Positions 1 to 9,621 of a stretch of 35,073 nt of DNA are shown here, in pieces; the stretch's first letter is position 1, and every line of letters starts with the position of its first letter. Made by a program: the position numbers and the translations under genes. The notes beneath the pieces are model-generated. The model was given only the letters and a program-made list of their open reading frames with translations, ran no database searches and was not told the origin of the DNA. Origin of the DNA: Muribaculaceae bacterium (lineage in GTDB: Bacteria; Bacteroidota; Bacteroidia; Bacteroidales; Muribaculaceae); the NCBI GenBank assembly GCA_017548365.1, contig JAFZAC010000034.1, positions 1-35,073 of the forward strand. The letters run 5' to 3'.

Positions 1-1
1 G

Positions 2-1516
2 CCTTCAGGAGTTGTCTTCGTTGAGGGCAAGGAGTTTGCATACTTTGTAGCTCCCACCAGCTGGACCAAGTGTAACGTTTGGGCTTGGAGCAGCACTACT
101 GGCACGAACTTCACCACCAGCGGAGCATGGCCTGGCGATCCCATCACCTTAATTGGCAACACCACCGAAGGCAACCCTGTATACCAGTGGATTGGCCCCG
201 ACATTGTGGAAGGCGACAGCCCAACAGGCATCATCTTCAACAATGGCACTACCCAAACATCTGACCTTGCATATGTTGCTGGTGGCGTTTACAACCTTGC
301 TGGCAAGCTGCTCTACACTGTTCCTAACAATGGCGGTGGCGGCGGTAACATTGAATTGCTTGATCCCGTTATTACCGACAATTATATAGAGTTTGTTGGT
401 GTAAATGAAATTGGTAACTATAAGTTTACACTCAATACTTATGAGTGGGGGAAATCCAATGGCCCACAATTTCAGCTGACTATTGAACCTATTGACCAGT
501 CGAAACCAGCGTTCTTCTTGCAGGAAGACCTTAATGACCCCAATTATTGGGAGCCAATGTTCATGCGCGTTACCCAGGAGATGGCTGGTCAGGCGATGAC
601 TACACAGAATAATATCAAGCGTCTGTATCTTGGTGATGTTCAGCTGCTGCCCAATCAGTTCATTGACTACAATAACCTCCACATAGTTGGCTTCGACCTT
701 AAGAAAGACTATATGCTGCCCGAAGGCTGTCTTCTCAATGCTGGTCAACATATGGATGAGATGGATGTTAAATGTGTTGGCACAATGACATTGAGCCCCA
801 ATTCATTGCCTGCCGACAAGGCGTTCAATGTTACTGTCTACACACAACCTGTTTATGATGTGTGGGAGAGCTACAAGCAGGCTTACAATTGTGACTACAT
901 TCTTACTTTGGAGGGTGGTGGACCAGCAATATTAGGAGTTAAAATCACTGCAAATGTTGATAATGAGTTTGTTACAGAGCAACTGCCAGAATCAGGTTTT
1001 GATGATGTGATGATTGAAGAACCTGTAAATAGCTTCTATCTCAATAGGTTTGAGGTTGACGTTAATACTGATGTGGATGATATCTTTATGGATTACGCCA
1101 TATACAAAGAAGGAGAATCTAACGACGGATGGCTTTCGATTCATGCTACCAAAACCGAAGATGGGAAATGGGTTGCCGACAACATCAACCTCAATATCCT
1201 TCAGGGATTGGAAGTGGGAGAGAGCTACATTTTGAGTTTTGACTTCATTTCGGGTTATATTGAAGAGATTGGCGACCGTTTGCGTTACGACAATGGAGGC
1301 AGGTTGTATCATGTGAAGTTTGTTTGTGGTGCTAGTGGTGCGATTCCCGGCGACGTGAACGGCGATGGATATGTCTCCAGTGTTGATGTGACCGCCCTTT
1401 ACAACTATTTGCTGAATGGAGACTCCAGTGCTTTAGTAAATGGTGATCAGGATGGCGATGGTATCATCACATCGGTTGATATAACTATTATTTATAATAT
1501 CCTATTGGGTAGCTAA
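2..1516 (+). CDS. Secreted protein with CBM26-like starch-binding module and dockerin-like C terminus (5' end outside window)
   Basis: The reading frame is open from base 2, so the N terminus lies before the window; the first internal ATG at 206 falls inside a domain and is not the start. Encoded by bases 30-320 is a module resembling family 26 starch-binding modules: aromatic-rich strands, then AWPGDPITL, then GIIFNNGTTQTSDL. Such modules usually sit at the C terminus of secreted alpha-amylases, so the missing part may be a GH13 enzyme (inference). The middle, about 300 residues, is not recognised. The last 55 residues carry two dockerin type I calcium loops, GDVNGDGYVSSVDV and GDQDGDGIITSVDI. 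In Bacteroidales these repeats are common on exported proteins without any cellulosome. Stop TAA at 1514-1516 is followed by a terminator hairpin. Confidence 0.8.
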   Translation, partial: PSGVVFVEGKEFAYFVAPTSWTKCNVWAWSSTTGTNFTTSGAWPGDPITLIGNTTEGNPVYQWIGPDIVEGDSPTGIIFNNGTTQTSDLAYVAGGVYNLAGKLLYTVPNNGGGGGNIELLDPVITDNYIEFVGVNEIGNYKFTLNTYEWGKSNGPQFQLTIEPIDQSKPAFFLQEDLNDPNYWEPMFMRVTQEMAGQAMTTQNNIKRLYLGDVQLLPNQFIDYNNLHIVGFDLKKDYMLPEGCLLNAGQHMDEMDVKCVGTMTLSPNSLPADKAFNVTVYTQPVYDVWESYKQAYNCDYILTLEGGGPAILGVKITANVDNEFVTEQLPESGFDDVMIEEPVNSFYLNRFEVDVNTDVDDIFMDYAIYKEGESNDGWLSIHATKTEDGKWVADNINLNILQGLEVGESYILSFDFISGYIEEIGDRLRYDNGGRLYHVKFVCGASGAIPGDVNGDGYVSSVDVTALYNYLLNGDSSALVNGDQDGDGIITSVDITIIYNILLGS

Positions 1517-1539
1517 CCAACTCTTTCATTATAAGTAAT

Positions 1540-1580
1540 AATAGCGCGCCAGATTTGTTCTGACGCGCTATTTTGTTTTT
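1540..1580 (+). terminator. Intrinsic terminator between converging genes
   Basis: AATAGCGCG (1540-1548) pairs perfectly with CGCGCTATT (1564-1572); the stem extends three more pairs inward with one mismatch. TTTTGTTTTT follows directly on the plus strand. It lies 24 bases after the stop of the starch-binding protein gene and just beyond the stop of the minus-strand peptidase gene, so it may serve both, although the minus-strand tail is poorer in T. Confidence 0.8.
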
Positions 1581-1592
1581 CTCTTGATAAAG

Positions 1593-3890
1593 TTATCTCT
1601 TTATATCCTTGAGGTCAGGATTTGTTATATTCAACATTTCCTGTATTTTTGGCATTGGAGTGGGCGCACCTTTTCTCTCCTGTTCCTTGATTTTGGCGAT
1701 TGAGTCATTCTGGGCCTTATATGCCTTGGAAGCTTCGCTTCCAGGCTTCAGCCAAGTGTCGAGCCAACGGAAATACTCGCGATGCCACATAAGAGCGTTT
1801 TGAGGCTTGAGAATCCAGTGGTTCTCCTCGGGGAAGAGAAGCATTCGTGAAGGAATACCTCGCATCTGGGCGGCGTTGAAAGCTTGGCATGCCTGTGTGA
1901 AAACAATGCGGTAGTCAAGCTCTCCAGCTGTAATCATGATGGGGGTATTCCAGTTCTCTATGAAATTCAAGGGATTTGCCTCACGATAGGTCTTTTGTGC
2001 AGTTGCGTTGTCTTTCTCCCAACGAGGTCCGCCAAGATCCCATTGAGTGAACCACAGTTCTTCGGTCTCGAGATATTGAGCCTCAAGGTTGAAGATGCCA
2101 GCATGAGCCAAGAAGCAGGCAAAAGTGTTGTTATGGTTACCGGCAAGCCAGTATACAGAGTAGCCACCATAGCTGGCGCCAACGGCACCCATCTTGTCGG
2201 GAGCAATGTATGGCTTTTTCTTCATGTACTCGGCTGCGCTCATGTAGTCTTTCATGTTTTGGCCACCATAGTCGCCACTGATTTGAGCGTTCCATTCTGT
2301 TCCGAATCCTGGCAGACCGCGACGGTTTGGCGCAATAACCACATAGCCTTGACTTGCCATCAAACGGAAGTTCCAGCGGTAGGAGAAGAATTGGCTAACT
2401 GGAGATTGTGGGCCACCCTCGCAGAAGAAGATTGATGGACGCTTAGTGGTATCATTCTCGTTGACTCCAGGAGGAAGAGCCACCCATACGGTCATGTCCT
2501 TGCCATCGGTAGTCTTTACAATCTCTTTCTTTATAGTTATAGGTTCTATCTTGCTCAGTATTTCGTCGTTGACGTGAGTTAGCTGAACTGGCTCTTTGCC
2601 AATCTCCATGCTGAAGATTTCGTTGGGGTCATTGAAATTGTGACGCAAGGTGAGAACTTTGTTGTTATTGACAGGAACAATAGCAGCGTAATCATAGAAC
2701 TTATCCTCATATACAGGACTTATTGTGTCGATTTTCTGTGTCTCAATGTCGATGCGGAACATTGGAATGGTACCCTGGAAAGGAGCCAAGAAATAAAGAT
2801 ACTTGCCATCGGGCGACCATTGAATTTCGTCGGCGCTGTAATCCCAATCCTTGGTGAGGTCTATGGCTTTCACACTATCGCTCTTGAGGTCAAGTAGCAT
2901 GATGCGGTTCTTGTCGGCCTCATAGCCATCTTGCTCCATTGAGAGGAAGGCAACCTTGTCCTTAAACACACGTGGATTGGTGTCATATCCCATCATGCCC
3001 TCGGTAAGATTCTTCACGGTTTCGCCCTTCTCAATGTCATATAGGAAGAGGTCGCTATTGGTAGAGAAAGCATACTCTTTACCGGTTTTCTTGCGGCAAG
3101 TGTAAATAATCTGCTTGCTATCGGCGGTCCATGCAAAAGACTCAATACCTCCCCATGGGCGCATGGGTGATTCATATTGAGTGCCTTCAAGAATATCCTT
3201 TGGGTTTTTGACTATGCCGCCAGTGAAATCAGCGACAAAGGGGTGGGGAATTTCAGTTACCCATTCGTCCCAGTGTTTGTACATCAAATCGTCGATGAGG
3301 CGAGCATTGGCTTTGTCTAGGTCGGGATAATTGTCTTTTGGTTGCGTCTTGCCATACTTAACTGTGCTGACAAGTATAATCTTGTTGCCATCAGGCGAAA
3401 TAGAGAACCCCTCAACTCCATTTTCCATCTCACTCACAGGATTGCGGCTGGTGCCGTCGGCTTTCATAACCCACACTTGTGGTTTGGAGTCTTCCTTTTT
3501 TGGATCTTTATAGAGGAACGCAATCTGTGTGCCTCCATTAATCCACACTGCGTTGCTTTCGCTTCCTGGAGAGTTAGTGATATTTACTGGCGGAGTTTTT
3601 CCTTCTATATCTACTACCCACAGGTCGCTGCTGCCTTTGTTCTCTTTTATGTCTTGATAGTTGACGTTGTAGAGAATTCTAGCGTTATCGGGCGACACTT
3701 GCGGATCGCTCACTCTTCCAAGCGATAATAGTACCTCGGGAGTGAATTTCCCGTCTTTGATTTCCATGGCTTGTCCGTCGGCCTTATTGCCATTGCTAGC
3801 TTTGCCACTACCAGTGGGTGCTGAGTTACAGGCAGTCAGAGCCATCAATGCTGCTAGAGAAGCCATAATTGTTGATTTTAAAAGTTTCAT
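1593..3890 (-). CDS. S9 family (prolyl oligopeptidase-type) dipeptidyl peptidase, lipoprotein
   Basis: A 765-residue serine exopeptidase expected to release dipeptides from peptides in the cell envelope. Residues 1-21 form a lipoprotein signal ending in LTAC (lipid-bearing Cys21). Residues about 50-450 are a TolB/WD-like beta-propeller with repeats such as VSPDNARILY and WSPDGKYLYF. The C-terminal third is an alpha/beta hydrolase: nucleophile Ser573 in GASYGGYS, acid Asp659 in GELDYR, base His691 in PEENHW. This layout matches the DPP5/acylaminoacyl-peptidase branch; DPP5 of Porphyromonas gingivalis is a characterised relative, but exact specificity cannot be read here. It stands alone, facing away from the amidase operon, with its own promoter at 3942-3972. 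Confidence 0.92.
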   Translation of the reverse strand: MKLLKSTIMASLAALMALTACNSAPTGSGKASNGNKADGQAMEIKDGKFTPEVLLSLGRVSDPQVSPDNARILYNVNYQDIKENKGSSDLWVVDIEGKTPPVNITNSPGSESNAVWINGGTQIAFLYKDPKKEDSKPQVWVMKADGTSRNPVSEMENGVEGFSISPDGNKIILVSTVKYGKTQPKDNYPDLDKANARLIDDLMYKHWDEWVTEIPHPFVADFTGGIVKNPKDILEGTQYESPMRPWGGIESFAWTADSKQIIYTCRKKTGKEYAFSTNSDLFLYDIEKGETVKNLTEGMMGYDTNPRVFKDKVAFLSMEQDGYEADKNRIMLLDLKSDSVKAIDLTKDWDYSADEIQWSPDGKYLYFLAPFQGTIPMFRIDIETQKIDTISPVYEDKFYDYAAIVPVNNNKVLTLRHNFNDPNEIFSMEIGKEPVQLTHVNDEILSKIEPITIKKEIVKTTDGKDMTVWVALPPGVNENDTTKRPSIFFCEGGPQSPVSQFFSYRWNFRLMASQGYVVIAPNRRGLPGFGTEWNAQISGDYGGQNMKDYMSAAEYMKKKPYIAPDKMGAVGASYGGYSVYWLAGNHNNTFACFLAHAGIFNLEAQYLETEELWFTQWDLGGPRWEKDNATAQKTYREANPLNFIENWNTPIMITAGELDYRIVFTQACQAFNAAQMRGIPSRMLLFPEENHWILKPQNALMWHREYFRWLDTWLKPGSEASKAYKAQNDSIAKIKEQERKGAPTPMPKIQEMLNITNPDLKDIKR

Positions 3891-3941
3891 GAAATAGTTG
3901 TTAATGAATTTATAAAGTGTTTATTGATATTCTCAAAGATG

Positions 3942-3972
3942 CAAAATTAATCAAAAATGATAGTCAAGCAAA
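3942..3972 (-). promoter_or_regulatory. Bacteroidota promoter for the S9 peptidase gene
   Basis: Read on the minus strand, TTTG (3972-3969) is followed after 19 bases by TAATTTTG (3949-3942), an exact match to the -33/-7 consensus TTTG-N19-TAnnTTTG. The start codon at 3890 lies about 50 bases downstream. The 237-base intergenic region 3891-4127 therefore holds two divergent promoters. Confidence 0.8.
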
Positions 3973-4062
3973 ATTTTGATGTTTTTTTTTGCCATAAAAA
4001 GAAAAATTTCTGACAAAATGCATTTTTCACGACAACATTTGCAACAAAACATAAGGACAACA

Positions 4063-4093
4063 ATTGATTTTTTAGTTTTTTTCCGTAATTTTG
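4063..4093 (+). promoter_or_regulatory. Bacteroidota promoter for the amidase/propeller operon
   Basis: ATTG at 4063-4066 is followed after 19 bases by TAATTTTG at 4086-4093, close to the consensus TTTG-N19-TAnnTTTG. The ATG of the first operon gene is at 4128, leaving an AT-rich leader of roughly 28 bases. Confidence 0.75.
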
Positions 4094-4127
4094 CGACTTA
4101 TATGATAACAAATAACAATTATAAGAT

Positions 4128-7100
4128 ATGAGAAATCTTTTTAAATCAATCTTTACACTTAGTTTAATTTTTACAGCCTTAATAGCATGGGCCGATGAAC
4201 AAAAGCAACCAAGCGAACTGAAGTTCTATATTAACGCCGGACATGGAGGATGGGGACACGGAGACCGTCCTATGCCCACAAAACCTTTCCCCAGCAGGCA
4301 AATCACAATTCAAGATTATTCTCATGGTTATAACGAACCAGAACCAACACCGACAACAAAAACAGTCTATTTGCCCGACACTTGCGGATTCTTCGAGAGT
4401 AACACAAACCTGTGGAAGTGCGAGGCTCTGAAAGAAACACTTGTCAAAATGGGTGCAAATCCAAATAACATTAGGATGTCAAGAAAAGAGAATGGTCCTT
4501 TTCCACAGACTTCCTATGCCCAATATGACAACGATATCAGTAAATATACCCCAATTATAGCCGGCGAAGCCGAGGAGTTTGCCCCCGACCTATTTATTTC
4601 CATCCACTCCGATGCTGGAGCGACAAGATATGGAGCTTCCTCTGTATATTTAGACAATCACGTGCTGTTCCTCTACCGAGGGCATGATGCTGTGGGAGGT
4701 GACCTATCTGAAGGAAGTCGCGATATCGCCTATGCCCTCTGGAATAAGCATTTCATGGATGAGATAGACTATATGTCGCCAGGAGTATCTCGCACCAACA
4801 CCAACATTCGCGGTGACTTCGATTTCTATGGCTCAGGAATAGATATCACCAATAATATTTACTCTGGCATTCCTTACGAAGGCTACCTTGGAGTGCTCAA
4901 ACATGGTTACCCGGGCGTGCTTGTCGAGGGATTCTCTCATCAATACGAGCCTGAGACTCACCGAGCATTAAACCGCGATTTCTGCCGTCAGGAAGGTGTG
5001 CGCCTAGCACGAGGCATATGCGACTATTTCCACATGACTCCCGAGACCACAGGCTACATAATGGGTACCGTAAAAGACCAAAGCCAAAATCCACCATTCA
5101 CCTATTACAATAGCGGCGAAGACTCATATCTACCTATCAATGGCGCAATGATGAAGCTCTACAAAGGCAACAATCTCATAAACATCTACCCTACCGACGA
5201 GTTTTACAATGGCATCTTCTGCTTCGAGAACCTTGAGCCTGGAAACGATTATTATATAAATGTTGGCGCCGAGGGATATGCCCCGCTCATACATCAGGGA
5301 CCATTCACCGTAGTTGCCAATGAGACCACCTATCCCAAACTCTATATGACACAAAGTTCTAGCACCACGATGCAAACTTCGGACCTGGAACTTGAACTCA
5401 CACAAGAGTTCACCGATCTTAGTATCAGCGTGCTTGAGGGCAAGACCGTTCGCCGTGCCATCTTGTACGAAGGAATGCTCTATGTGCTTGCTGTTGATGC
5501 CAGCAATGCTCCTTATATCTACCAAATAGACCCCAACACACAACAAGCAACGGCAATTAGCACCACAGGAGTGACAGATGTCACCAACGAAAACAACCAG
5601 GGCAACCACCTCTACACCATCAGTGACATTACTATCACCAATGACGGCAAACTAATCGCCTGCAATCAATTACAATGCCAGTATGATGATGAGCAGGTAA
5701 TAAACGGCAAAACCCGTGGCACATTCCGTGTGTATAAATGGGACTCTATGACAGGCAATCCCTCTTTATGGCTAACTTCGCAATCATCGGGCAATTGGTT
5801 ACATGCCGACGTGGGCAACACGATGACTTATTACGGCAACTCCACCTCGGGCAAACTCATTACAACAGCTACAACTACTGGAACGTCAAGAGGAATCAGG
5901 ATTATCAGTTATGTAATACTTGACAATGAAATTATTGAGACTGTGCTCAACAAGAGTCAAGACATCGCAACAGCTGTATCATTTGGCGAAGACTATCAGC
6001 TAACCCACAGCAAGCGGCACCGCGACTTTGTGGTGCTTAACGGCTCACTGCACAAGGCTTCTGAATTCCAAATCAATAGCATTGATGCCCTCGAGAAAAC
6101 TATTACAATTGATAATCAACAACAAGCGGCATCTAATGCAGCTCCTTTCCTGCTCGGCACATTAGAGAATAATGACGCTAGTTCAATTGGCGGCAATTTC
6201 TTCAAGCATAATCTTTTCAACCTCTATGTCACACCATTCTCAAGTGATGGTGTTGACAACACTGGCGTTGCGCTTTATGCCGCCAATGCCGGTTTAGGCT
6301 CTGAAGAAGCCATTACAACAACCGGCGAGACATTAACTGGCAAAGTAACAACCTATTCTATGGCCGATGGTTATAGCGATGGCGACAACGTGATTATTTA
6401 TCTGCTGCGTGATAATCTGCTCACCAAGTGGAATGCGACCGGAACTATCGTCTATCCCGATGACTCCACGCCAAAAGGCATCTATGCCTATAGCCTAAAT
6501 AGCACAGCCAATGCTGATGGCAGCTACACATTCCAATTCACCTCAAATGCAAATTCCCATCAGGCAAGCCTCGTTTTTTACGACAACACAACACAACAAG
6601 AAGTTGGCAGAGTGACTATCAACAACGTGCTAGAAGGCCTCGAGAACACCATCACTCTTGCCCAAAGCGAGATTCCCGGCGACATCAACCAAACCCTCAA
6701 CTGGGGAGTTTACCTCAAAGGAAAACCTATCACCGAGATAAACAAGCTCAATGCAGACGGGGAAATCAACACATATACAAGAATTGGAGTAGCAGTTGAC
6801 AACAGTCCTGAGAGTGACTACTTTGGACAGTATTATGTAATTAACCGAACAGGTGCAAGCACTGCAACAAATGGTCTTTGGGCCTACAAACAAGACCACA
6901 GCCTTATCAATAGCAGTGTATTAAGAGGTAACCAAACCTTCAGCAATCCCTATCGCCTTGCAACCGATGAGAACGGAAAAATCTATATCGCCGACTGGGG
7001 AGATGCACATTCTGGGGTATATATAGCTTCACCCGATGACCTTTATGGCACTTATCCACAATTCTTTCAAGGCACACGTGATAGCAATGGACTAATTACC

Positions 7101-8690
7101 AATAATGGTGTTAACGTTGGGTGCTCCGTTTCAGGTGTAGAAATAGGTGGCATTGGCGCAAATACCAAGATGTATGCATTGCTCGAAGATTTTGAGAAAA
7201 ATAGTATTGCAGTTTACAACATTGGACAAAGCGATGGTACTATTGTTGCTTCATGGGATTCTGCCCCATCTAGAATTATTAATGTTAGCAGTTTAATGGC
7301 AAATGGTAATTGCCAAATTGTTGCAGACAACAAAGGCGGTCTTTGGATTTCACAACGCAGATCAAAAAATAATAACACACAATCTATCCCATCATTCATC
7401 TATCTGGATTCTTCTGGCAATGTTGCCTACAACTCCGGAGTATCTCTGTCAAACCTCACTGGTTCTGAAAGAGCTGGATTTGCCGTTAATCGCGAAAGTT
7501 CTATCCTCGCAATCAACGATGGTGACGGAGTGGTACAAATATATAAAATACAATGGAACGGGGCAACTCCAGCTCTAACACTATGGACTTCATTTGTTTC
7601 TACTGCATGTAACTCAGACAAGCAAATAGAACAAATGGACTTCGACTGGGGCGGCAACCTTTATGTTGCAGGTGCAAAATTAGGCATTTACTCTATCCCA
7701 ACCAATGACAACTCATCGATTGTCCCTGCCAAGAAAGCTCTTACAATAATTAAGCAAAGTGTCAACAAGACCCTCGCGCATCTTGTTAGCGACCAGGATG
7801 TGATAGTTGGCAATGCCTATACTATTGCCGACGATTACCTGACTTGCGTCTATGTAGGCAAGGACAACCGAACAATTTACTGCAAGGACGATAACGGATA
7901 TGCCAACAAGAGTGTCCTCAGTGGCAATCAACGCGACTTCATTGCCGAGCACTTTGAAAACCAAAACTCTCACGACCAAAGCAACTGGATTGCCATCACT
8001 CTGCCAAGAGAGCTTACGACAAGCGACGGCAACTTGAACGGCCGCAACATCACCGGCATAACAGGCAAACTCACGAATCTCGAAAATCCAGCGATTACAG
8101 TCTCAACAATGCCTACATTGCTCAACGAGGTAAATTATACTCCTAACACGTTCATCACTTGCAATTTCGTGAGCGAGAACTGGAACAATGCTTCTTATTT
8201 CTTCGTCAAACCCAAGCCCTGCGAATATGCTTTCATCACTTGGGCTCTTTGGGATAAAGCCAGCAATGCGTTCATCGTTCCCGAAGATGGCAATACAGCC
8301 GGACTTACTGGCGGTTTCCGAGTAAACTTGGACCTTATTGATTATCCAAACTTAACAAGCAATGATCCATGCGACCTTTATGAAGATGGCGAAGCCTATC
8401 AGTTCTATGCTATTATCAAGCGAAGTTCGTCTGCCACAAAAAGCACGAAAGCAAGTGGCGACAACAGCAGTATTGGCGATGAATTCACCATTTGTCCGCT
8501 CGACTTCAGCAGTGAGAATATTATCACCAATATCAACAAACCCACAGTTGAAGATGCCACAGTTGTTAAGACCGATTATTATGGAGTAAATGGCATGTTG
8601 CTTTACGGCAAACCCGAGCAAGGAATATGCATCGAGCGCCAGTACATGAGCAACGGAAATATCATCTCAAAGAAAATAATTGTCAAATAA
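4128..8690 (+). CDS. Secreted N-acetylmuramoyl-L-alanine amidase-like protein with beta-propellers and C-terminal sorting-type tail
   Basis: A 1520-residue exported protein. Residues 1-22 are a signal peptide ending in AWA. Residues about 31-300 are an Amidase_3-type zinc amidase: ligands His39 (NAGHGGWG), Glu90 (CGFFESN) and His160 (SIHSD), catalytic Glu267 (LVEGFSH). Such domains cut the amide between MurNAc and the stem peptide of peptidoglycan. Residues 308-395 resemble a carboxypeptidase-regulatory-like beta-sandwich, and 400-780 look like a first propeller. Residues about 785-1203 form an Ig-like domain plus propeller shared closely with the 9622-12204 product. An unrecognised region follows, and the end (YGVNGMLLYGKPEQGICIE ... 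KKIIVK) resembles type A sorting domains of Bacteroidota. It heads a three-gene operon. The target wall, self or foreign, is unknown. Confidence 0.85.
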   Translation: MRNLFKSIFTLSLIFTALIAWADEQKQPSELKFYINAGHGGWGHGDRPMPTKPFPSRQITIQDYSHGYNEPEPTPTTKTVYLPDTCGFFESNTNLWKCEALKETLVKMGANPNNIRMSRKENGPFPQTSYAQYDNDISKYTPIIAGEAEEFAPDLFISIHSDAGATRYGASSVYLDNHVLFLYRGHDAVGGDLSEGSRDIAYALWNKHFMDEIDYMSPGVSRTNTNIRGDFDFYGSGIDITNNIYSGIPYEGYLGVLKHGYPGVLVEGFSHQYEPETHRALNRDFCRQEGVRLARGICDYFHMTPETTGYIMGTVKDQSQNPPFTYYNSGEDSYLPINGAMMKLYKGNNLINIYPTDEFYNGIFCFENLEPGNDYYINVGAEGYAPLIHQGPFTVVANETTYPKLYMTQSSSTTMQTSDLELELTQEFTDLSISVLEGKTVRRAILYEGMLYVLAVDASNAPYIYQIDPNTQQATAISTTGVTDVTNENNQGNHLYTISDITITNDGKLIACNQLQCQYDDEQVINGKTRGTFRVYKWDSMTGNPSLWLTSQSSGNWLHADVGNTMTYYGNSTSGKLITTATTTGTSRGIRIISYVILDNEIIETVLNKSQDIATAVSFGEDYQLTHSKRHRDFVVLNGSLHKASEFQINSIDALEKTITIDNQQQAASNAAPFLLGTLENNDASSIGGNFFKHNLFNLYVTPFSSDGVDNTGVALYAANAGLGSEEAITTTGETLTGKVTTYSMADGYSDGDNVIIYLLRDNLLTKWNATGTIVYPDDSTPKGIYAYSLNSTANADGSYTFQFTSNANSHQASLVFYDNTTQQEVGRVTINNVLEGLENTITLAQSEIPGDINQTLNWGVYLKGKPITEINKLNADGEINTYTRIGVAVDNSPESDYFGQYYVINRTGASTATNGLWAYKQDHSLINSSVLRGNQTFSNPYRLATDENGKIYIADWGDAHSGVYIASPDDLYGTYPQFFQGTRDSNGLITNNGVNVGCSVSGVEIGGIGANTKMYALLEDFEKNSIAVYNIGQSDGTIVASWDSAPSRIINVSSLMANGNCQIVADNKGGLWISQRRSKNNNTQSIPSFIYLDSSGNVAYNSGVSLSNLTGSERAGFAVNRESSILAINDGDGVVQIYKIQWNGATPALTLWTSFVSTACNSDKQIEQMDFDWGGNLYVAGAKLGIYSIPTNDNSSIVPAKKALTIIKQSVNKTLAHLVSDQDVIVGNAYTIADDYLTCVYVGKDNRTIYCKDDNGYANKSVLSGNQRDFIAEHFENQNSHDQSNWIAITLPRELTTSDGNLNGRNITGITGKLTNLENPAITVSTMPTLLNEVNYTPNTFITCNFVSENWNNASYFFVKPKPCEYAFITWALWDKASNAFIVPEDGNTAGLTGGFRVNLDLIDYPNLTSNDPCDLYEDGEAYQFYAIIKRSSSATKSTKASGDNSSIGDEFTICPLDFSSENIITNINKPTVEDATVVKTDYYGVNGMLLYGKPEQGICIERQYMSNGNIISKKIIVK

Positions 8691-8700
8691 TCATACCGTT

Positions 8701-9612
8701 ATGAGAAAAACAATCTTTCTAATCGGATTATTCTTGTCAATAACGACTTCAGCACAAGTACTCAATGTGCAGTCAATCGACAAGGTAAAAGCACCTGCCA
8801 ACGAAATGGCAAAGCAGGTTGCAGCAATAAGTCCAAATGGCGACTATCTGTTGCTGTGTTCACAGTCGCAGGAAGGCTTAATAAAACTCGATCTTACAAC
8901 TGGCAAGAGCAAAACGCTTACCACAGCACGTGGAGCAGGCTTCGGCACTAGAATCAGCGATGACGGCGAAATCGCAGCTTTCCAGGAAGTAAGCTTCAAC
9001 CAAGACCGCTTGCTGATGCGAAGTGTCAAAAGCATAGACCTGAAAAGCGGCACAACACAAACTCTGCTTCAGCCATCACGCGAATATCAAGGCTTTGATT
9101 TGCAGAGAGATGTTGTCGCAACAGTGGCAAATAAACAAGTTAGTATGAAATCACTAAAAAGCGGCAATGCTATAGCTTCTCGCCCCATCGTGAGCAATAG
9201 CAATCTCAAACTCATGCTCACCGTGAATGGTTCGACAAGACAGTTCACACCTAACGGCGACCAATTCAGTTACATTTGGGCCTCAATCTCTCCTAATGGC
9301 AAACGAATCCTTTACTATGTGAGCGAACTCGGCTGCTACTCATGCCGACTTGATGGCAGCGACATGGTGAAACTAGGTGAAATCAGAGCTCCACAATGGC
9401 TCGACGACAATACTGTGGTGGGAATGCGCGACTATGATGATGGCATTACCATCACATCCTCGACCATCGTAGCAAAAAATCTAGATGGCACTGAGCAGCG
9501 TCTCACTGGCGACGACATAATTGCCCTATATCCTCAAGTTACCGACAAGGCAGGCAAAATCGCGTTCTCGACAATTGACGGAGAGATTTACATTATTAAT
9601 TACACTAAATAA
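8701..9612 (+). CDS. Secreted TolB/WD40-like beta-propeller protein
   Basis: A 303-residue exported protein of unknown function. The ATG at 8701 is chosen because it begins a clean signal peptide (MRKTIFLIGLFLSITTSAQ); the frame also runs back to a TTG at 8680, but that would overlap the upstream stop and spoil the signal. The mature part has propeller-like strands: AISPNGDYLLLCSQ, LIKLDLTTGK, SISPNGKRILYYV, CRLDGSDMVKLG, ending in GEIYIINYTK. No catalytic residues are evident, so a binding or scaffold role is likely (inference). It begins 10 bases after one amidase gene and ends 9 bases before its paralogue, so all three should be co-transcribed and probably act together outside the inner membrane. 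Confidence 0.82.
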   Translation: MRKTIFLIGLFLSITTSAQVLNVQSIDKVKAPANEMAKQVAAISPNGDYLLLCSQSQEGLIKLDLTTGKSKTLTTARGAGFGTRISDDGEIAAFQEVSFNQDRLLMRSVKSIDLKSGTTQTLLQPSREYQGFDLQRDVVATVANKQVSMKSLKSGNAIASRPIVSNSNLKLMLTVNGSTRQFTPNGDQFSYIWASISPNGKRILYYVSELGCYSCRLDGSDMVKLGEIRAPQWLDDNTVVGMRDYDDGITITSSTIVAKNLDGTEQRLTGDDIIALYPQVTDKAGKIAFSTIDGEIYIINYTK

Positions 9613-9621
9613 CCTGAAGCC

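Noticed and set aside
149..751. Minus-strand open frame of 200 codons
   Set aside because: Lies antisense to the starch-binding protein gene, has no recognisable domain and reads as a shadow of that gene's codon usage.
1323..1516. Dockerin repeats as evidence for a cellulosome
   Set aside because: No cohesin domain is present and dockerin-like repeats are widespread on exported Bacteroidales proteins; they are treated as an export or anchoring module of uncertain role.
1884..2435. Plus-strand open frame of 183 codons
   Set aside because: Antisense to the S9 peptidase, whose catalytic residues in this stretch are intact; no domain in the plus-strand translation.
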